Source: Mycolicibacterium tokaiense
Lineage (GTDB): Bacteria > Actinomycetota > Actinomycetes > Mycobacteriales > Mycobacteriaceae
Reading direction: 5' to 3'
Assembly (NCBI RefSeq): GCF_010725885.1
Contig: NZ_AP022600.1
Location: forward strand, 2,294,001 to 2,358,000
Length of the DNA: 64,000 nucleotides
This document shows, piece by piece, positions 62,467 to 64,000 of the stretch; the stretch's first letter is position 1, and the number at the start of each line of letters is the position of its first letter. The position numbers and the translations under genes are program-made. The notes under the pieces were generated by a model that did not search any database, was not told the DNA's origin, and saw nothing but the letters and a program-made list of their open reading frames with translations.

Positions 62467-63320
62467 AATTCCCCAACCGCAACATCAGAGCTGTGGTGGT
62501 CACCGGTCTCGCCGTGGCGCTGTTGGCGTTCGGTACGGGATCATCCAGCGGCGAGCCGGTCGACCTACACGCTGATGCTTCCCTGTCGGCACTCATCGAT
62601 GTGCACGCCCTCTACGCGCACGACGACTTCGATGGCCCGGTGAACTCTCCTCTTGACCCTGCGATGTGGCACATCGAGACCGGTGGGGTCGGCTGGGGCG
62701 GGTCCGAGGCGCAGGCGTACACAGCCGCTCCGGACAACGTGCGGCTCGATGGGTCGGGCAATCTGGTGATCGAAGCCCGGGAAGACAACGGCCACATCAC
62801 ATCGGCGCGCGTCAACACCCAGGACTTGGTTGAGCTCACCACCGGTCTGGTGGCCGCGCGGATCCAGATGCCCGCCGGCCAAGGGCTACACCCGGCGTTC
62901 TGGATGCTGGGGCGGTCGATTCGTGATGTCGGCTGGCCCGCTTCCGGCGAGATCGACATCGTCGAGTTGCTGAACGAGGGATCCACCGCCTACTTCACCG
63001 TACTGGGCCCGCCGGTTCCCGCAGGGCCAGGTCCGGGTACGCACTCGCAGGCCCAATTCACCTTGAGATCAACTGATCTGGTCAACAGTTTCCATACGTA
63101 CTGGCTCTACAAGCAGCCCGAAATGTTGGTCTTCGGTATCGACGAGACCCCGGTCGCCACCGTCACTCCCGCCGAGCTCGCCAGCGGCGCGCCGTGGATC
63201 TACGACACGCCCTTCTTCGCGGTTCTCAATCTTGCGGTGGGTGGAACGTGGCCCGGACCGGTGGGTGCCGGTGTGCTGCCTGCGCGCATGACCGTCGACT
63301 GGGTCAGATTTTACCGCTGA
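62463..63320 (+). CDS. Exported GH16-family beta-glucanase-like enzyme
   Basis: 285 residues with a signal peptide (about 1-30, AVVVTGLAVALLAFGTGSSS). The GH16 jelly-roll domain starts at DDFDGPVNSPLDPAMWHIET; the catalytic motif is intact in GEIDIVELLN (near residue 160), providing nucleophile and acid/base Glu; HPAFWMLGRS precedes it as usual. It would cut beta-1,3/1,4 glucan- or galactan-type links, trimming or releasing the polymer. It is tightly coupled to the polymerase-like gene by ATGA. The methyltransferase gene follows after 36 bases. Confidence 0.9.
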   Translation: MKFPNRNIRAVVVTGLAVALLAFGTGSSSGEPVDLHADASLSALIDVHALYAHDDFDGPVNSPLDPAMWHIETGGVGWGGSEAQAYTAAPDNVRLDGSGNLVIEAREDNGHITSARVNTQDLVELTTGLVAARIQMPAGQGLHPAFWMLGRSIRDVGWPASGEIDIVELLNEGSTAYFTVLGPPVPAGPGPGTHSQAQFTLRSTDLVNSFHTYWLYKQPEMLVFGIDETPVATVTPAELASGAPWIYDTPFFAVLNLAVGGTWPGPVGAGVLPARMTVDWVRFYR

Positions 63321-63356
63321 GACGAAATTGATCAACCGACAAGGAGTGAAAGCCAG

Positions 63357-64000
63357 ATGAAACCATATGAAGCCGGTGTGTATTGGGATGATGTCGGTCG
63401 AGAGGTGTTGCAGCGCAGCGGTGCCGAGAGGTCCGGTATCGCCAGCGACCACACGCCGTTCTACGCCCTGCGTCAGACGCAGTTCTTCGACCAGTACCTG
63501 GACTCCGCACTGGCCGATGCTTCCAGTGTGCTGGAGGTGGGACCTGGCCCGGGTGACAACCTGAACAGACTGCGCGATCAGGGAAAGACCGTTTTCGGCG
63601 CAGACGTGTCACGCGTGATGATGAGCGTCGCTGCTCAGAACGGATTGCACTGCATCGCGGCGATGGACGGAATGCGGATTCCCTACCGAGACAACTTCTG
63701 CGACGCGGTCTTCACCTCGACCGTGCTCCAGCACAACAACCACCATCAAGCCGAACAACTGCTCATGGAGATGGCGCGGGTGGCTTCTCGCGACATTCAC
63801 CTGTTCGAGGACACGGCCGTCGTTGCTGTTCGGGACCGTAGATCACACTGGCTGCGGCGGTCATCCTGGTACATCGACAGACTGCAGGAGCGGGGATTCG
63901 AGCTGACCTATCACAGCACACTTCCACTGGCGGGCCAGGAGATCGCGGCGGTGCTCGCCAGGCTGGCGGTGGATCGCACGCGGGCACAGGGCGCGCCGCC
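63357..64000 (+). CDS. SAM-dependent methyltransferase, cut by right edge
   Basis: At least 214 residues from ATG 63357, with AAGGAG upstream; the frame stays open to the window edge. The class I methyltransferase motif I is VLEVGPGPGDNLNRL (near residue 60); ADVSRVMM and MRIPYRDNFCDAVFTSTVLQ (motif IV region, near residue 112) follow. The MDGMRIPYRDN and HNNHH pattern is that of small-molecule or sugar methyltransferases. It probably adds a methyl group to a sugar of the polymer or its lipid-linked precursor. The C-terminus is outside the window. Confidence 0.85.
   Translation, partial: MKPYEAGVYWDDVGREVLQRSGAERSGIASDHTPFYALRQTQFFDQYLDSALADASSVLEVGPGPGDNLNRLRDQGKTVFGADVSRVMMSVAAQNGLHCIAAMDGMRIPYRDNFCDAVFTSTVLQHNNHHQAEQLLMEMARVASRDIHLFEDTAVVAVRDRRSHWLRRSSWYIDRLQERGFELTYHSTLPLAGQEIAAVLARLAVDRTRAQGAP

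Overview
The window reads as chromosome of a mycobacterium, most probably a fast-growing Mycolicibacterium. It is GC-rich, genes overlap by 1-8 bases in long operons, and it carries a complete block of the actinobacterial cholesterol-degradation locus, an MmpS/MmpL pair, DUF732 and DUF5078 secreted proteins, a deazaflavin nitroreductase and a PGRS-like glycine-rich protein. I saw no tRNA, rRNA, insertion sequence, phage gene or CRISPR array.

Left part (1-28418): steroid catabolism. Positions 1-16021 hold the KstR2-type C/D-ring and propionate-side genes: fadE33 (cut by the left edge), fadE32, fadE31 and fadD3, then divergently fadE30, ipdF, kstR2 and fadA6, then ipdC/ipdB/ipdA/echA20 and two short-chain dehydrogenases. 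Three near-identical palindromes (AGCAAGNNCTTGST) sit at 4467, 6441 and 14296, each in front of a transcription unit, as expected for KstR2 operators. Positions 20340-28418 hold the side-chain genes ddn, an NTF2-like gene and fadA5, divergent from cyp125-fadE28-fadE29-chsH2-chsH1-ltp2, with two KstR-type sites in the divergent gap. The order mirrors M. tuberculosis Rv3564-Rv3540c, with two lineage-specific inserts: an NDMA-type alcohol dehydrogenase with a SatD module (8229-10809) where fdxB would be expected, and mmpS-mmpL plus two secreted-protein genes (16196-20300).

Right part (28991-64000): a large extracellular or capsular polysaccharide locus. It contains a Wzz/BY-kinase-like chain-length protein, an O-antigen ligase/Wzy-like protein and a second large polytopic protein, two Wzx-like flippases, eight glycosyltransferases, three sugar epimerase/reductases, a second-copy-type GlmS, a CE4 deacetylase, a GH16 and a GH39/GH5-like hydrolase, a BcsB-like protein without BcsA, an FeS-motif GMC oxidoreductase, a methyltransferase (cut by the right edge), a PGRS-like protein with no PE domain, and two membrane-anchored proline-rich proteins.

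Three features suggest an undescribed regulatory system here. First, three paralogous NarL/LuxR-type regulators all have receiver domains in which the phospho-acceptor Asp is Asn and the conserved Lys is Arg. Second, a 46-47 bp promoter element with fixed architecture (TGGYYC-N3-TGGTCC, a TTGACA-like -35, 17-18 bp, GATAGT) occurs five times, always in front of a gene or operon of this locus. Third, the Wzz/BY-kinase protein has lost its Walker A lysine and Walker B aspartate, so control of chain length by tyrosine autophosphorylation looks absent. My working model is that the pseudo-receiver regulators and the five-copy element form a local regulon that controls sugar supply (GlmS), polymer assembly and wall-associated proteins together.
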